Below, in pieces: positions 13,736-22,546 of a stretch of DNA of 64,000 bases; the stretch's first letter is position 1; the number at the start of each line of letters is the position of its first letter. This DNA comes from Anoxynatronum buryatiense. GTDB lineage: Bacteria; Bacillota; Clostridia; Peptostreptococcales; Tindalliaceae. The notes under the pieces were generated by a model, which was not told the origin of the DNA, did not search any database, and saw only the letters and a list, made by a program, of their open reading frames with translations. A program made the position numbers and the translations under genes. The stretch lies in NCBI RefSeq assembly GCF_900182905.1, contig NZ_FXUF01000012.1:1-64000 (forward strand). Direction: 5' to 3'.

Positions 13736-15210
13736 TTCAGCACCTCCTTGGCTACCGGGCTTGTGAGATCAAGACCCAGGGTTTGTTCCAGCTGGTAGGC
13801 CACATGCAGCAGTTTTGATTCCTGCAGATGGCCGCCGATGAACTGAACGCCCACCGGCAACCCGGATTTGGAAAATCCACCAGGAAGGGAGAGTGCCGGC
13901 AGGCCCGCCAGGTTCACATCGACGGTGAAAATGTCACCCAGATACATTTCCAGGGGATTGTCGGTTTTTTCTCCCTGCACATAGGGCAGGGCGGGCGTCA
14001 CTGGCCCCAGCACCAGGTCGTAGGTGCTGAAAATACCGGTGAACTGTTCCCGAATCTGGTTGCGCAGAAGCTGTGCCCGGTGGTAGTAGGCATCGTAGTA
14101 GCCGGAGCTGAGGGCATAGGTGCCCAGCATGATGCGCCGCTTGACTTCGCTGCCGAAGGCTTCTGAACGGGTTTTCAGCATCAGTTCTTCCAGATTTTCA
14201 AAGGTTTCAGGACGGTAACCGTATCGAATGCCATCGAATCGGGCCAGATTGGAGCTGGCTTCGGCGGAGGAAATCAGGTAATAGGCAGAAAGCCCGGCAT
14301 CGGAGTAGGGTAAAGATACTTCTTCGATGACCATTCCCAGTGATTCCAGGGTGGCTGCTGTTTCTTCCATCACCCGGCGAATCTCAGGGTCGATGCCCTC
14401 CTGGCGGTATTCTTTTGGAAAAGCGGCTTTCATACCTGTGAGAGGCGCTTCAAGACCGGCAGTGTATGAAGCCGTTGGCGCATATTGAAGGCTGGAGGCA
14501 TCCCGGCGGTCATGGCCCGCCAGCACGTCCAGCGCCAGGGCGCAGTCTTTCACGTTTTTTGTCATGGGGCCAATCTGATCAAGAGATGAGGCGAAGGCAA
14601 TCAGGCCGTAGCGGGAAACCAACCCGTAGGTGGGTTTCAGCCCCACCACGCCACAAAAAGCTGCCGGCTGGCGAATGGAACCGCCGGTGTCTGAACCCAA
14701 TGCCAGGGAAACGGTGCCGGCGGCCACGGCGGCGGCTGAGCCGCCGGAGGAGCCACCGGGTACCCGGGTGAGGTCCCATGGGTTGGCTGTCACCTGATAT
14801 GCTGAGTTTTCTGTGGTGGAACCCATGGCAAACTCGTCAAGATTGGTTTTTCCCACAATCACCGCACCAGCGGCCTGCAGCTGGGTGGTGACGGTGGCAT
14901 CGTATGGGGGCACAAAGTCTGCCAGCATTTTGGAGGCACAGGTGGTGAGAATGCCATCGGTGCACATATTGTCCTTCAGTGCCACGGGCACACCGGCCAG
15001 CGGCCCCAGGGGCTCCCCGGCGGCAAGCTGCCTGTCCAGCCGGTCTGCCTGTTCCAGGGCAGCGGCGTCACACACTGTCAGATAGGCTTTGACCTTCGGT
15101 TCTGTTACTGCAATGCGCTCCAGGGCAGCAGTGGTCAGTTCTCGGGCAGATGCCTGCCGGGTGATGAACTGGTGATGCTGTTCCTGCATGGTACTTGTGG
15201 TGGTGTTCAT
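13732..15210 (-). CDS. gatA: Asp-tRNA(Asn)/Glu-tRNA(Gln) amidotransferase subunit A
   Basis: 492-residue amidase-signature subunit that hydrolyses glutamine and delivers ammonia to GatB. The Ser-cis-Ser-Lys catalytic triad is present: Lys in VALKDNMCTDG (about residue 79), cis-Ser in GGSSGGSAAAVAAG and nucleophile Ser in DTGGSIRQPAAFCG. The C-terminal GLPALSLPGGFSKSGLPVG segment is typical. It starts 11 bp after gatC and overlaps gatB. No anomaly is seen. Confidence 0.97.
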   Translation of the reverse strand: MNTTTSTMQEQHHQFITRQASARELTTAALERIAVTEPKVKAYLTVCDAAALEQADRLDRQLAAGEPLGPLAGVPVALKDNMCTDGILTTCASKMLADFVPPYDATVTTQLQAAGAVIVGKTNLDEFAMGSTTENSAYQVTANPWDLTRVPGGSSGGSAAAVAAGTVSLALGSDTGGSIRQPAAFCGVVGLKPTYGLVSRYGLIAFASSLDQIGPMTKNVKDCALALDVLAGHDRRDASSLQYAPTASYTAGLEAPLTGMKAAFPKEYRQEGIDPEIRRVMEETAATLESLGMVIEEVSLPYSDAGLSAYYLISSAEASSNLARFDGIRYGYRPETFENLEELMLKTRSEAFGSEVKRRIMLGTYALSSGYYDAYYHRAQLLRNQIREQFTGIFSTYDLVLGPVTPALPYVQGEKTDNPLEMYLGDIFTVDVNLAGLPALSLPGGFSKSGLPVGVQFIGGHLQESKLLHVAYQLEQTLGLDLTSPVAKEVLK

Positions 15211-15221
15211 GCTGCCGCCTC

Positions 15222-15509
15222 CTAATCCAGTATTTTGGGAACGACGATGAGACCGTCTTTCCGCTGTTTCACGTTTTGATGAAGCTTTTCCTGTTCTTCA
15301 AATAACCGTGACTGGTCTTCCCTCAGGGGCACCGGGGCCGCCTGGCTGGGGTCAAAAGCAGTGACCTCCGAAAGGTCGTAGCCATCAATAACGGCAAAAT
15401 GGGCCAGTATATCGTCAAATTCCCGGGTCATTTGCAGGGTTTCTGCTTCTGTGAGAGACAGGCGGGCCAACTGGGCCACCTTGGTCACTTCTTCAGGCTT
15501 AATACGCAT
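15222..15509 (-). CDS. gatC: Asp-tRNA(Asn)/Glu-tRNA(Gln) amidotransferase subunit C
   Basis: 95-residue GatC, the belt-like chaperone that holds GatA and GatB together. The start MRIKPEEVTKVAQLARLSL at 15509 is preceded by GGAGGATG and matches the family's usual N-terminus. An upstream in-frame ATG at 15563 lacks a good site and would add an unrelated leader. The FDDILAHF and VTAFDPSQAAPVPLRED segments are conserved. It lies between aspS and gatA. Confidence 0.95.
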   Translation of the reverse strand: MRIKPEEVTKVAQLARLSLTEAETLQMTREFDDILAHFAVIDGYDLSEVTAFDPSQAAPVPLREDQSRLFEEQEKLHQNVKQRKDGLIVVPKILD

Positions 15510-15587
15510 GGTCACATCCTCCTTTATGGGAGTGTTCAGTTTGTCAGTGTCAGGTTTGTACACATCCGGTTATCACGCATCAACGCT

Positions 15588-16874
15588 TTAAGGTGTCAAG
15601 CGTTTCATATCCCGGGGCAGCAACGTGGCTTCTCGAATGTTGGTCAGACCGCAAAGTTTCATGGTAAGCCTCTCAAGACCGATGGCCAGGCCGCCGTGGG
15701 GAGGCATGCCGTACCGAAAGCTCTCGGTGTAGAAAGCAAAATCTTCCGGGTTCAGGTCAAAGGCTTTCATGTTGCTGACCAAGTGCTGGTAGTCGTGAAT
15801 CCGCTGGCCGCCGGTGGTGATTTCCAGACCGTTCAGCAGCAGGTCAAAACTGCGGGTGACTGTGGGATCATCTTCAAAGGGCATGGTGTACACAGGCCGC
15901 TTGGCAGTGGGGTACCGGGTGATGAAGACAAAGTCAGTGTCATAGGTTTCCTGAATGTAGGCTGACAGCAGCTTTTCACCCTCTGCATCCAGGTTTCCCG
16001 GAGGGGAAGCCTTGCCATATTTTTCCTGAAGTATTTCCTGAGCTTCTGCCAGGGGCAGCCGGGGGATGGTGCCCACTGCAGGCAGGGTGACGCCCAGCAG
16101 TTCCAGCTCTGCCTGACAGTGTTCCTGCAGGTAGGGCATGAGGAACCGCATGAAGCCTTCCTCCAGGGCCATGATATCTTCTTCGCTTTCGATAAAACCC
16201 ATCTCCACGTCAAGGCTGACATATTCATTCAGATGGCGCCAGGTGTTATGCAGCTCGGCCCGGTAGGCGTGTCCAATTTCAAAGACCCGTTCGAAACCGG
16301 CACCCACCATCATCTGCTTGTAAAACTGGGGGCTTTGGGCCAGAAAAGCCCGGGTATCAAAATACTTGACAGTGAACATTTCTGAACCGCCTTCGGTACC
16401 TGCTGAAAGGATCTTAGGTGTATGAATCTCTGAAAAATGGTTGGCGGTAAGGTACTGACGGAACGCTTCCACAATGGCCTGCTGCACCACAAAGGGGGCC
16501 CGGGTTTTGGGCTGGCGCAGGCTGATGGTGCGGTGATCCAGTTTGGTTTCCAGGTGTACCTGCTCTTCCCGGTTGACGGCGATGGGCAGCACCTCATAAT
16601 CCGGTTTGCCCACAATGGCGATGGCAGCCACGGCCACTTCCAACCCCAGAGGAGCTTTATCATTGGCCTGACAGATGCCCTTTACTTCCACTGCTGCTTC
16701 CAGACGCAGGCCTTCCTTCTGGCTTTCCTCCAGCACCAGCTGTACCAGACCGGTTTTATCCCGCAGCATCACAAAGGTGATGCGCCCCAAATCGTGAATG
16801 CGATGAACCCATCCCTTTAACAACACTTCCTGACCTAATTGCTCCTGCAGTGATTTCACATAGATTCTTTCCAT
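15588..16874 (-). CDS. aspS: Aspartate-tRNA(Asp/Asn) ligase, archaeal-type, probably non-discriminating
   Basis: 428-residue short AspRS of the archaeal/AsnRS-like type, with no bacterial GAD insertion domain. It charges Asp onto tRNA(Asp) and, if non-discriminating, tRNA(Asn), feeding GatCAB. An OB-fold anticodon domain (about 1-105) is followed by the class II core: motif 2 in RAELHNTWRHLNEYVSLDVEM and motif 3 in GLAIGLERLTM. The anticodon domain has His24 (GWVHRIHDLG) and Pro75 (DKAPLGLE), the pair linked to loss of discrimination in archaeal-type AspRS; that is remembered family knowledge, not proven here. The ATG at 16874 has an AAGGAG site. The longer reading frame upstream is the T-box leader. 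Confidence 0.93.
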   Translation of the reverse strand: MERIYVKSLQEQLGQEVLLKGWVHRIHDLGRITFVMLRDKTGLVQLVLEESQKEGLRLEAAVEVKGICQANDKAPLGLEVAVAAIAIVGKPDYEVLPIAVNREEQVHLETKLDHRTISLRQPKTRAPFVVQQAIVEAFRQYLTANHFSEIHTPKILSAGTEGGSEMFTVKYFDTRAFLAQSPQFYKQMMVGAGFERVFEIGHAYRAELHNTWRHLNEYVSLDVEMGFIESEEDIMALEEGFMRFLMPYLQEHCQAELELLGVTLPAVGTIPRLPLAEAQEILQEKYGKASPPGNLDAEGEKLLSAYIQETYDTDFVFITRYPTAKRPVYTMPFEDDPTVTRSFDLLLNGLEITTGGQRIHDYQHLVSNMKAFDLNPEDFAFYTESFRYGMPPHGGLAIGLERLTMKLCGLTNIREATLLPRDMKRLTP

Positions 16875-16924
16875 GATCAAAACTCCTTCCGTTATCAACA
16901 TCATTACCCCTGTTAAGCAGCGGT

Positions 16925-17253
16925 ACCCATGCAAAAAACCCGTCCATTGCACAGTCTGAGACTGTTGCAAGGGACGGGTTATCTTTTCCGCGGTGCCACC
17001 CTGATTAATTTGGCTTTCAAAACCAAATTCACTCATATTGGTACGGAAAAGCCACGCTTTTCGATACCTGTTCCCTGTAACGGGGGACGGCCGTCCGAGT
17101 CTACTGGGCGCTGGTTTCTCCATTGCCGGTTCGGTCGGATGCTCCCGGGTGTTCTTCAATCCGTTCCGCCTGCCGGGCTCACACCTTCCCCGGCTCGCTG
17201 AGAGTTGGATACTGGATTTACTCTCCCGTTCAACGCACGTTGCTGTTGGATTG
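16925..17253 (-). promoter_or_regulatory. T-box leader (tRNA-sensing riboswitch) of aspS-gatCAB
   Basis: The minus strand holds the T-box core AGGGTGGCACCGCGG at 17003-16989. It is followed by a terminator hairpin (16981-16936, ACCCGTCC pairing with GGACGGGT, then TTTTTT). A Stem I region lies upstream at about 17240-17130. The best candidate specifier is AAC (Asn) at 17153-17151 inside GAAGAACACC, followed by the usual A. An Asn specifier would fit a transamidation operon that responds to uncharged tRNA(Asn). The T-box class is certain; the specifier needs a structural alignment because I placed it by eye. Confidence 0.93.
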
Positions 17254-17259
17254 TGAATC

Positions 17260-17288
17260 ATTATAACCAAATGAAAAAGATTATGCAA
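17260..17288 (-). promoter_or_regulatory. Promoter of the aspS-gatCAB operon
   Basis: On the minus strand, TTGCAT (17288-17283), a 17-bp spacer and TATAAT (17265-17260) form a near-consensus sigma-A promoter just upstream of the T-box leader. Confidence 0.8.
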
Positions 17289-17352
17289 GCTTTTTTTGAA
17301 ATATTTATCGCCCGCACATTTAAGACAACTCAAATGCAGGTGTGGTTGAGAT

Positions 17353-18288
17353 TTATGGGTTCACCCAGTGAGGGTTGGCATCAATGAGTGCTTTCACTTC
17401 ATCAGCAGAAATGGCGAAATTCAGATTTTCTGATTCCGTCACCTTGAAGGTGGTGAGGCCCAACAGTTCGCCCTTCATGTTCAGCAGGGCTCCACCGGAA
17501 TTGCCCGGTGAAATGGGGGCTGAAATTTGAAGGTAGGTGGTGCTGTCAAACTGTCTGATGCCTGAAACGATTCCGTCTGAGATGGTATTCATGAGACCCC
17601 GGGGGCTGCCGATGGTGACAATGCGCTGGCCCGCCGACACTGTGTCGATGCTTCCCAGGGGAATGGGCTGCAAGCTGAGATCCCGGCTTCTTTTGAACTG
17701 AAGAAGCGCCAGGTCTTTGCTCCTGTCGTATCCCAGCAGCATAAGTTCCCACTGACCTGCCACGCCCGTATCGGCATCAAGCGTTGCCTTGACCAGGTAG
17801 GGAGAGTCTTCGATTACGTGGAAATTGGTGATCACATGCCCCTGGCCACTGATGACCACACCAGAGCCCTGGCTTTCCCCTGCTTCCAGCAGTACCACAC
17901 TTTTTTTCAGTGCGGCGATCTGTTCCATGGATTTTTCAAGGGGTTCTTCCAGCCGAAGGTATGCAGCAGTCATTTGCATGGGGGGTTGCGCCAGCAGTGG
18001 TACCTCTTCTGATTCCACCGGCGGCGGCACATCCTCGCCTTCACTTTCATCCAAAGAAATCATGCTGTCAAAGGAGCTTTCAGTACCTTGACCAGGGCTT
18101 TCCGCAACAGATGGTGCTGATGCAGGATTCTCACGAAAGTATTGAAAAAGTAAGAATCCGGCTGTTCCATAAACAAAAAGCAGCATGAAAGTAAACCCGG
18201 CGATCATGGTGATGGCCAGGGATTTGGAGACGGTTTTCGTTTTTGATGCCGGGGCTTCTTTTGGTTGCCCGGTTTTTTTCGCTGGCAT
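17353..18288 (-). CDS. Membrane-anchored trypsin-like serine protease (HtrA-like, no PDZ)
   Basis: 311-residue predicted envelope protease. A Lys-rich cytoplasmic start is followed by one membrane helix (about 28-50, LAITMIAGFTFMLLFVYGTAG), an acidic linker, then a trypsin-like domain (about 125-300). The catalytic triad is visible: His in VITNFHVIED, Asp in RSKDLALLQF and Ser in ISPGNSGGALLN. No PDZ domain follows, so it is shorter than DegP/HtrA and lacks their usual substrate sensor. The ATG at 18288 has a GGTGAT site; a GTG at 18300 is less likely. It stands alone between the T-box operon and ahcY. Confidence 0.88.
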   Translation of the reverse strand: MPAKKTGQPKEAPASKTKTVSKSLAITMIAGFTFMLLFVYGTAGFLLFQYFRENPASAPSVAESPGQGTESSFDSMISLDESEGEDVPPPVESEEVPLLAQPPMQMTAAYLRLEEPLEKSMEQIAALKKSVVLLEAGESQGSGVVISGQGHVITNFHVIEDSPYLVKATLDADTGVAGQWELMLLGYDRSKDLALLQFKRSRDLSLQPIPLGSIDTVSAGQRIVTIGSPRGLMNTISDGIVSGIRQFDSTTYLQISAPISPGNSGGALLNMKGELLGLTTFKVTESENLNFAISADEVKALIDANPHWVNP

Positions 18289-18403
18289 TTTGATCACCAC
18301 TGATTTTCATTCTTGTAGCTGCTGCATTGCCCGAACACTCATGAAAAGACCGCTGCAAACTCTTTTTACAACGATTCCATCAGCTTTCGGCTTTCATTCT
18401 AAC

Positions 18404-18434
18404 ACGGCCTGTCTGAAATGTACAGACAGGCCGT
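18404..18434. other. Perfect 12-bp hairpin without a U tract
   Basis: ACGGCCTGTCTG and CAGACAGGCCGT flank a 7-nt loop between ahcY and the protease gene. The adjacent run is A on the plus strand, after the stem. In the minus direction of transcription the T run therefore precedes the hairpin, so this is not a standard intrinsic terminator for ahcY. It could still stabilise an mRNA end or act in an unusual terminator. Confidence 0.6.
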
Positions 18435-18474
18435 AAAAAAAAGCAAATCTGATTCAGCTGATCATGAAGGTCAA

Positions 18475-19734
18475 CTACTCATGGGATTCCCAACCCGAAA
18501 GATATGCCTGCTGCTCAGGGGTGAGGGTGTCGATGGAAAGCCCCATGGCGGCCAGTTTCATATTCGCCACCCGATCGTCGATTTCACGGGGAATGGCATG
18601 TACCCCAGGCTTGAGGGTTTCCCGGTTCTGCAGCATATGCAGCACTGCCAGTACCTGAATGGCAAAACTCATATCCATGATTTCCGCAGGATGACCATCA
18701 CCGGCTCCCAAATTCACCAGACGGCCCTCTGCCAGCAGGTTAATCCAGCGTCCGTCAGAGAGTCGGTAGCCTCTGATGTTGGCCCGCACCTCTTTTTCTT
18801 CCACTGCCAGTGCCTGAAGTTCAGGAATATCAATCTCCACATCAAAGTGACCGGCGTTGGCCAGCAGCGCACCGTCTTTCATGCTGGCACAGTGACGGCC
18901 GCGAATCACCTGACGGCACCCTGTTACTGTAATAAACACATCACCCAATGATGCCGCTTCATCCATGGTCATCACCTGGTAGCCATCCATGGCAGCTTCA
19001 AGTGCTTTCACCGGATCCACCTCACACACCACCACCTGTGCTCCCAATCCCTGAGACCGCAGGGCGACGCCTCTGCCGCACCAGCCATAGCCGGCCACCA
19101 CGACGGTTTTTCCAGCTACAATCAGATTGGTGGTACGGTTGATGGCATCCCAGACCGACTGGCCGGTACCATACCGGTTATCGAATAAGTGTTTGCAGAA
19201 CGCATCATTCACTGCCATCATGGGAAATTCCAGCTTGTTTTGAGCGGCACGGGCCCGCAGCCGCAGCACGCCTGTGGTGGTTTCTTCTGCGCCGCCATAG
19301 AGGTTTTTCAACAGGTCACGCCGTTCCTGATGTAAGAGATGCACCAGGTCGCCGCCATCATCAATGATAAGTTGTGGTCCAATGTCAAGAGCTGCCAGAA
19401 GGTGCTCTGTGTACTCTTTCGGAGTGGCTTGATGCCAGGCATAGACGGCAAGACCGTCATCTGCCAATGCTGCTGCAATGGCATCCTGGGTGGAAAGGGG
19501 GTTGCTGCCGGTCACTGCCACCTGTGCTCCTGCAGAAGCCAGCACCTTGGCCAGGTATGCCGTTTTGGCTTCCAAATGAATGGACATGGTGAGGCGTATG
19601 CCTTCCAGGGGGCGGGTTTTTATAAAATCTGCCTCCATTTGTCTTAACAGGGGCATGTGCCTAATTACCCACTCGATCTTTTGATGGCCTTCTGCTGCCA
19701 GGGCAGCGTTACGAATCATGCTTGGTTTTGTCAA
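18475..19734 (-). CDS. ahcY: S-adenosylhomocysteine hydrolase
   Basis: About 420 residues. The NAD-dependent enzyme splits S-adenosylhomocysteine into adenosine and homocysteine, keeping methyltransferases free of product inhibition. The N-terminal substrate part contains GIRLTMSIHLEAKTAYLAKVL, and the Rossmann NAD domain shows VVVAGYGWCGRGVALRSQGLGA. The C-terminus carries HPAEIMDMSFAIQ. I prefer the TTG at 19734, six bases after AGAGGTG; a GTG at 19743 would overlap that site. SAM use elsewhere in the window (SpeD, YgiQ) does not consume it directly. Confidence 0.93.
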   Translation of the reverse strand: MTKPSMIRNAALAAEGHQKIEWVIRHMPLLRQMEADFIKTRPLEGIRLTMSIHLEAKTAYLAKVLASAGAQVAVTGSNPLSTQDAIAAALADDGLAVYAWHQATPKEYTEHLLAALDIGPQLIIDDGGDLVHLLHQERRDLLKNLYGGAEETTTGVLRLRARAAQNKLEFPMMAVNDAFCKHLFDNRYGTGQSVWDAINRTTNLIVAGKTVVVAGYGWCGRGVALRSQGLGAQVVVCEVDPVKALEAAMDGYQVMTMDEAASLGDVFITVTGCRQVIRGRHCASMKDGALLANAGHFDVEIDIPELQALAVEEKEVRANIRGYRLSDGRWINLLAEGRLVNLGAGDGHPAEIMDMSFAIQVLAVLHMLQNRETLKPGVHAIPREIDDRVANMKLAAMGLSIDTLTPEQQAYLSGWESHE

Positions 19735-19791
19735 TGTGGTCACCTCTTTTGGTTTTTTGATTGATCTTCTCCGGCGAAAGAATCAGGGGAG

Positions 19792-20862
19792 TTAAGATGA
19801 TCCTTGTGGATTCGAAACACTGCGCAGGATCACCAGATTTCTCTGTTTCAAAAGATCCACTTCGCGACCCTTCAGCGGTCCTTTCACCATTTTCACCACA
19901 GGCCGTGTGTGAAAAGGACTGTTGGTTTTTTCCACGACCCCCAGGCTGCCGTCGTTCATTTCCACAAGTGAATTCAGGGGATAGGGATTGATGTTTTTAA
20001 TGAATTCTTTCACCAGGCGGGGATTAAACTGTAACCCGCCGTCGCCCATGATATATTCAAACACCTCAGACACCGGGTGGGCTTTTCGGTAGACCCGGTC
20101 GCTGATCATGGAATTAAATACATCTGCCAGCCCGATAATCTGCCCGAAAAGAGAAATTTCTTCACCGGATAGACCCTCCGGGTAACCGGTTCCGTCCCAC
20201 CGCTCCTGATGCTGCAGCACCGGCAGTAAAATCGTTTCTTCCAGCTGGGTGTTTTCTTTCAGAAAGCGGTAACCCAGGCGGCAATGGTTCTGAATCATCT
20301 GATACTCTTTGGGATCCAGTTTTTCCTTCGCCAGTATATGAGCAGGGACAAGCAACATACCCACATCATGGAGCATCGCTGCCAATCCCAGTTTTCGCAG
20401 TTCTTCCCGTTTCAACCCAAGGCTTGTGCCCAGCAGCAGGGAGACAATCATTGTGCCCACCGAGTGCTGGTAGAGATATTCCTGAACTTTTCTCATCTCC
20501 AGTACTTTTTTCATGATGGCCTTTTCATTGAAAAAGTCTTCCACCACTGATCCCATCATGGCTCGAATAATATTCAGACCAATTTCTTCCGGGCCGGAAT
20601 CATTCATTTCCGAGATGCTGGATAAGTGCCGGAGTTGTTGTATCGTTTTCTGCTGGAAGTCAGGTCGAATCACTGCATCTATCTGGTATTCTATATCGTC
20701 TTCATACACATCAACGATTTCATGGCCTTCCATCATTATCCGTGCGCGCACAAAAACCGTCATGAAAGTACCTTTATCATACATCAACTGTCCCGTGGCG
20801 TCGTACACAGGCTGAGCCAACCGGTCCTTTTCAGCTGCAAAACTGGTTTTTACGCGTTTCAT
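19792..20862 (-). CDS. HD-GYP domain protein, probable cyclic-di-GMP phosphodiesterase
   Basis: 356 residues. The N-terminal about 100 residues are of no family I recognise. The HD-GYP domain (about 140-290) has the HD pair in AAMLHDVGMLLVP, further His ligands in QNHCRLGYRF and VLQHQERWDG, and the diagnostic GTGYPEGLSGEEI. A C-terminal beta-rich tail (about 300-356) follows. HD-GYP proteins hydrolyse c-di-GMP to pGpG or GMP; the GGDEF cyclase at 29545-30783 could be an opposing enzyme. No receiver or membrane helix is seen, so it is probably cytosolic with a ligand- or partner-controlled N-terminus. Confidence 0.88.
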   Translation of the reverse strand: MKRVKTSFAAEKDRLAQPVYDATGQLMYDKGTFMTVFVRARIMMEGHEIVDVYEDDIEYQIDAVIRPDFQQKTIQQLRHLSSISEMNDSGPEEIGLNIIRAMMGSVVEDFFNEKAIMKKVLEMRKVQEYLYQHSVGTMIVSLLLGTSLGLKREELRKLGLAAMLHDVGMLLVPAHILAKEKLDPKEYQMIQNHCRLGYRFLKENTQLEETILLPVLQHQERWDGTGYPEGLSGEEISLFGQIIGLADVFNSMISDRVYRKAHPVSEVFEYIMGDGGLQFNPRLVKEFIKNINPYPLNSLVEMNDGSLGVVEKTNSPFHTRPVVKMVKGPLKGREVDLLKQRNLVILRSVSNPQGSS

Positions 20863-20980
20863 ACCATTCTCTCCTGTTCTATTCCCTTAGCTGCGTCTCT
20901 CAGTTTGTGACGCTTCAATACTTTTTATGCCTTATCATACGCCGAGTCCGGTCATTTTCTCCTCTGCCGGCCACAATCTC

Positions 20981-21009
20981 ATTATATCCCATTATTCAAC
21001 CATCCACAA
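20981..21009 (-). promoter_or_regulatory. Candidate promoter of the HD-GYP gene
   Basis: TTGTGG (21009-21004), 17 bp, then TATAAT (20986-20981) on the minus strand, about 120 bp before the HD-GYP start. The 20863-21184 gap is therefore divergent promoter space for this gene and livJ. Confidence 0.5.
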
Positions 21010-21097
21010 TGCCGGTGACCCAAAGGCCACTCACCGAGCCGGTTACTTTCCATTCAGTCGGCAGAGTCTGTCTGCCTATTCTCAACGTAAAAATATT

Positions 21098-21126
21098 TTG
21101 TCAAACATATCTGAATGGGGTATAAT
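21098..21126 (+). promoter_or_regulatory. Promoter of livJ
   Basis: TTGTCA (21098-21103), a 17-bp spacer and TATAAT (21121-21126) form a strong sigma-A promoter 58 bp before the livJ start. Confidence 0.8.
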
Positions 21127-21184
21127 GAAGGGGCAACCGATGGGAGACATTTGTGCATACCACGAAAACAAAGGAGGAAGAGGT

Positions 21185-22390
21185 GTGAAAAAAAGTTTAT
21201 TGCTGATCATGATGCTGCTACTGAGTTTATCACTGGTGTTGAGTGGCTGTGGCGGTTCCCAGCCTGCTGCTCCTGCACCCGCAGCGCCCGCAGAAACAGA
21301 AAGTGGCGAGACCCCTGCAGCAGACGGTGATGTCATCCGAATTGGTGTTTTTGAACCCATGACGGGAGCCAACGCTGCCGGTGGAGCCCTGGAGGTTGAA
21401 GGGGTGGAACTGGCAAACGAGCTGTATCCCACAGTTTTGGGAAGACCCGTTGAGTTTGTGGTTGTAGACAACCGTTCTGATGTGGTTGAAGCTGCCAACG
21501 CCGCTTCCCGCCTCATCGAACGGGAGAATGTGGTTGCCGTCATTGGCAGCTGGGGCAGCGGTTATTCCATGGCTGCAGGTCCTATCTTCGAAGGTGCTCA
21601 GGTGCCTGCTGTGGCCGCATCTGCAACTAATCCGCTGGTGACACAGGGCAATGACTATTATTTCCGCGTCTGCTTTATTGATCCATTCCAGGGTACGGTT
21701 ATGGCCAACTATGCCTACAACAACCTGGGCGCCCGTAAAGCAGCCATCATCCGCGAAGTCTCCAACGACTATGCCGTTGGTCTTGCCAGCTTCTTTGAAG
21801 CAGCCTTCAAAGAACTCACAGGCGACGCTGATGCCATTGTTGAAATTTCCGATTACCAAACCGGTGACCAGGATTTCTCCTCTCAGTTACTGAACGTCAG
21901 CTCCAAGAATCCCGATGTCATCTTTGCACCGGGTAACTTCACTGAATCTGCGCTGGTCATCAGCCAGGCAAAAACCCTGGGTATTGAAATCCCCTTCATT
22001 GGCGGAGACACCTGGGAAACACCTGAGTTCATTGATATCGGCCAGGACGCCGTTGAGGGTGTCGTGTTCTCCACCTTCTTTGATGCCGACGCACCACTCA
22101 CAGCAGAAACCGATGTCTTCCTGCAGGCTTACCGTGCCAAGTACAACCGGGAACCTGCAGCGGTTACCGCGCTGGGCTACGATGCCTACATTCTGATTCT
22201 CGATGCCATTGAACGAGCCGGAACCACCGACGGCGTTGCACTGCGGGATGCCATCGCTGCCACTTCCGGATTCCCGGGAGCTGCCGGCATCATTACCCTG
22301 AATGCCGATGGTGACGCCGAGAAAAATGCTGTTATCAAAACTGTCCAGGATGGTGTTTTCACCTACCTTGACACTGTTGAACCTCAATAA
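21185..22390 (+). CDS. livJ: Branched-chain amino acid ABC transporter, substrate-binding lipoprotein
   Basis: 401-residue type 1 periplasmic-binding-fold lipoprotein that captures branched-chain or related amino acids for the LivHMGF permease. The GTG at 21185 has a GGAGGAAGAGG site; in-frame sequence upstream belongs to the promoter region. A signal peptide ends in the lipobox LVLSGC (Cys about 21), followed by a Pro/Ala-rich linker. The binding domain starts at IRIGVFEPMTGANAAGG and contains the usual VVAVIGSWGS and EVSNDYAVGL segments. A hairpin after the gene may raise its level over the membrane genes. Exact substrate cannot be told from sequence. Confidence 0.93.
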   Translation: MKKSLLLIMMLLLSLSLVLSGCGGSQPAAPAPAAPAETESGETPAADGDVIRIGVFEPMTGANAAGGALEVEGVELANELYPTVLGRPVEFVVVDNRSDVVEAANAASRLIERENVVAVIGSWGSGYSMAAGPIFEGAQVPAVAASATNPLVTQGNDYYFRVCFIDPFQGTVMANYAYNNLGARKAAIIREVSNDYAVGLASFFEAAFKELTGDADAIVEISDYQTGDQDFSSQLLNVSSKNPDVIFAPGNFTESALVISQAKTLGIEIPFIGGDTWETPEFIDIGQDAVEGVVFSTFFDADAPLTAETDVFLQAYRAKYNREPAAVTALGYDAYILILDAIERAGTTDGVALRDAIAATSGFPGAAGIITLNADGDAEKNAVIKTVQDGVFTYLDTVEPQ

Positions 22391-22444
22391 ATAAATCTGG
22401 TGATTCTTTCACCCGATAAAGACCGATCCCATCAACTGAACAGT

Positions 22445-22475
22445 ATGCTTCCCTTCCTGTCAGGAGGGGAAGCAT
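22445..22475 (+). terminator. livJ-livH intercistronic hairpin
   Basis: ATGCTTCCC pairs with GGGGAAGCAT around a loop that itself contains TCCTGTCAGGA. No clear U run follows. Such a structure after the binding-protein gene usually limits read-through or protects the upstream mRNA, so that livJ is made in excess. Confidence 0.55.
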
Positions 22476-22546
22476 CTGTTTGAACAACCCTTTTCTTTTG
22501 ATCTCTGACAAAAAAGCTACTCCAATCCATTACGGGTGGTGACAAG

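Noticed and set aside
16875-17333. N-terminal extension of AspRS
   Set aside because: This stretch is the T-box leader with its own promoter and terminator; the family start is the ATG at 16874.
20863-20940. A possible GEMM-type (c-di-GMP) riboswitch before the HD-GYP gene, from the string GAGACGCAGCTAAGGG
   Set aside because: The core GACGCAAAGC is not intact and I could not draw the paired stems. A covariance-model search would settle it.
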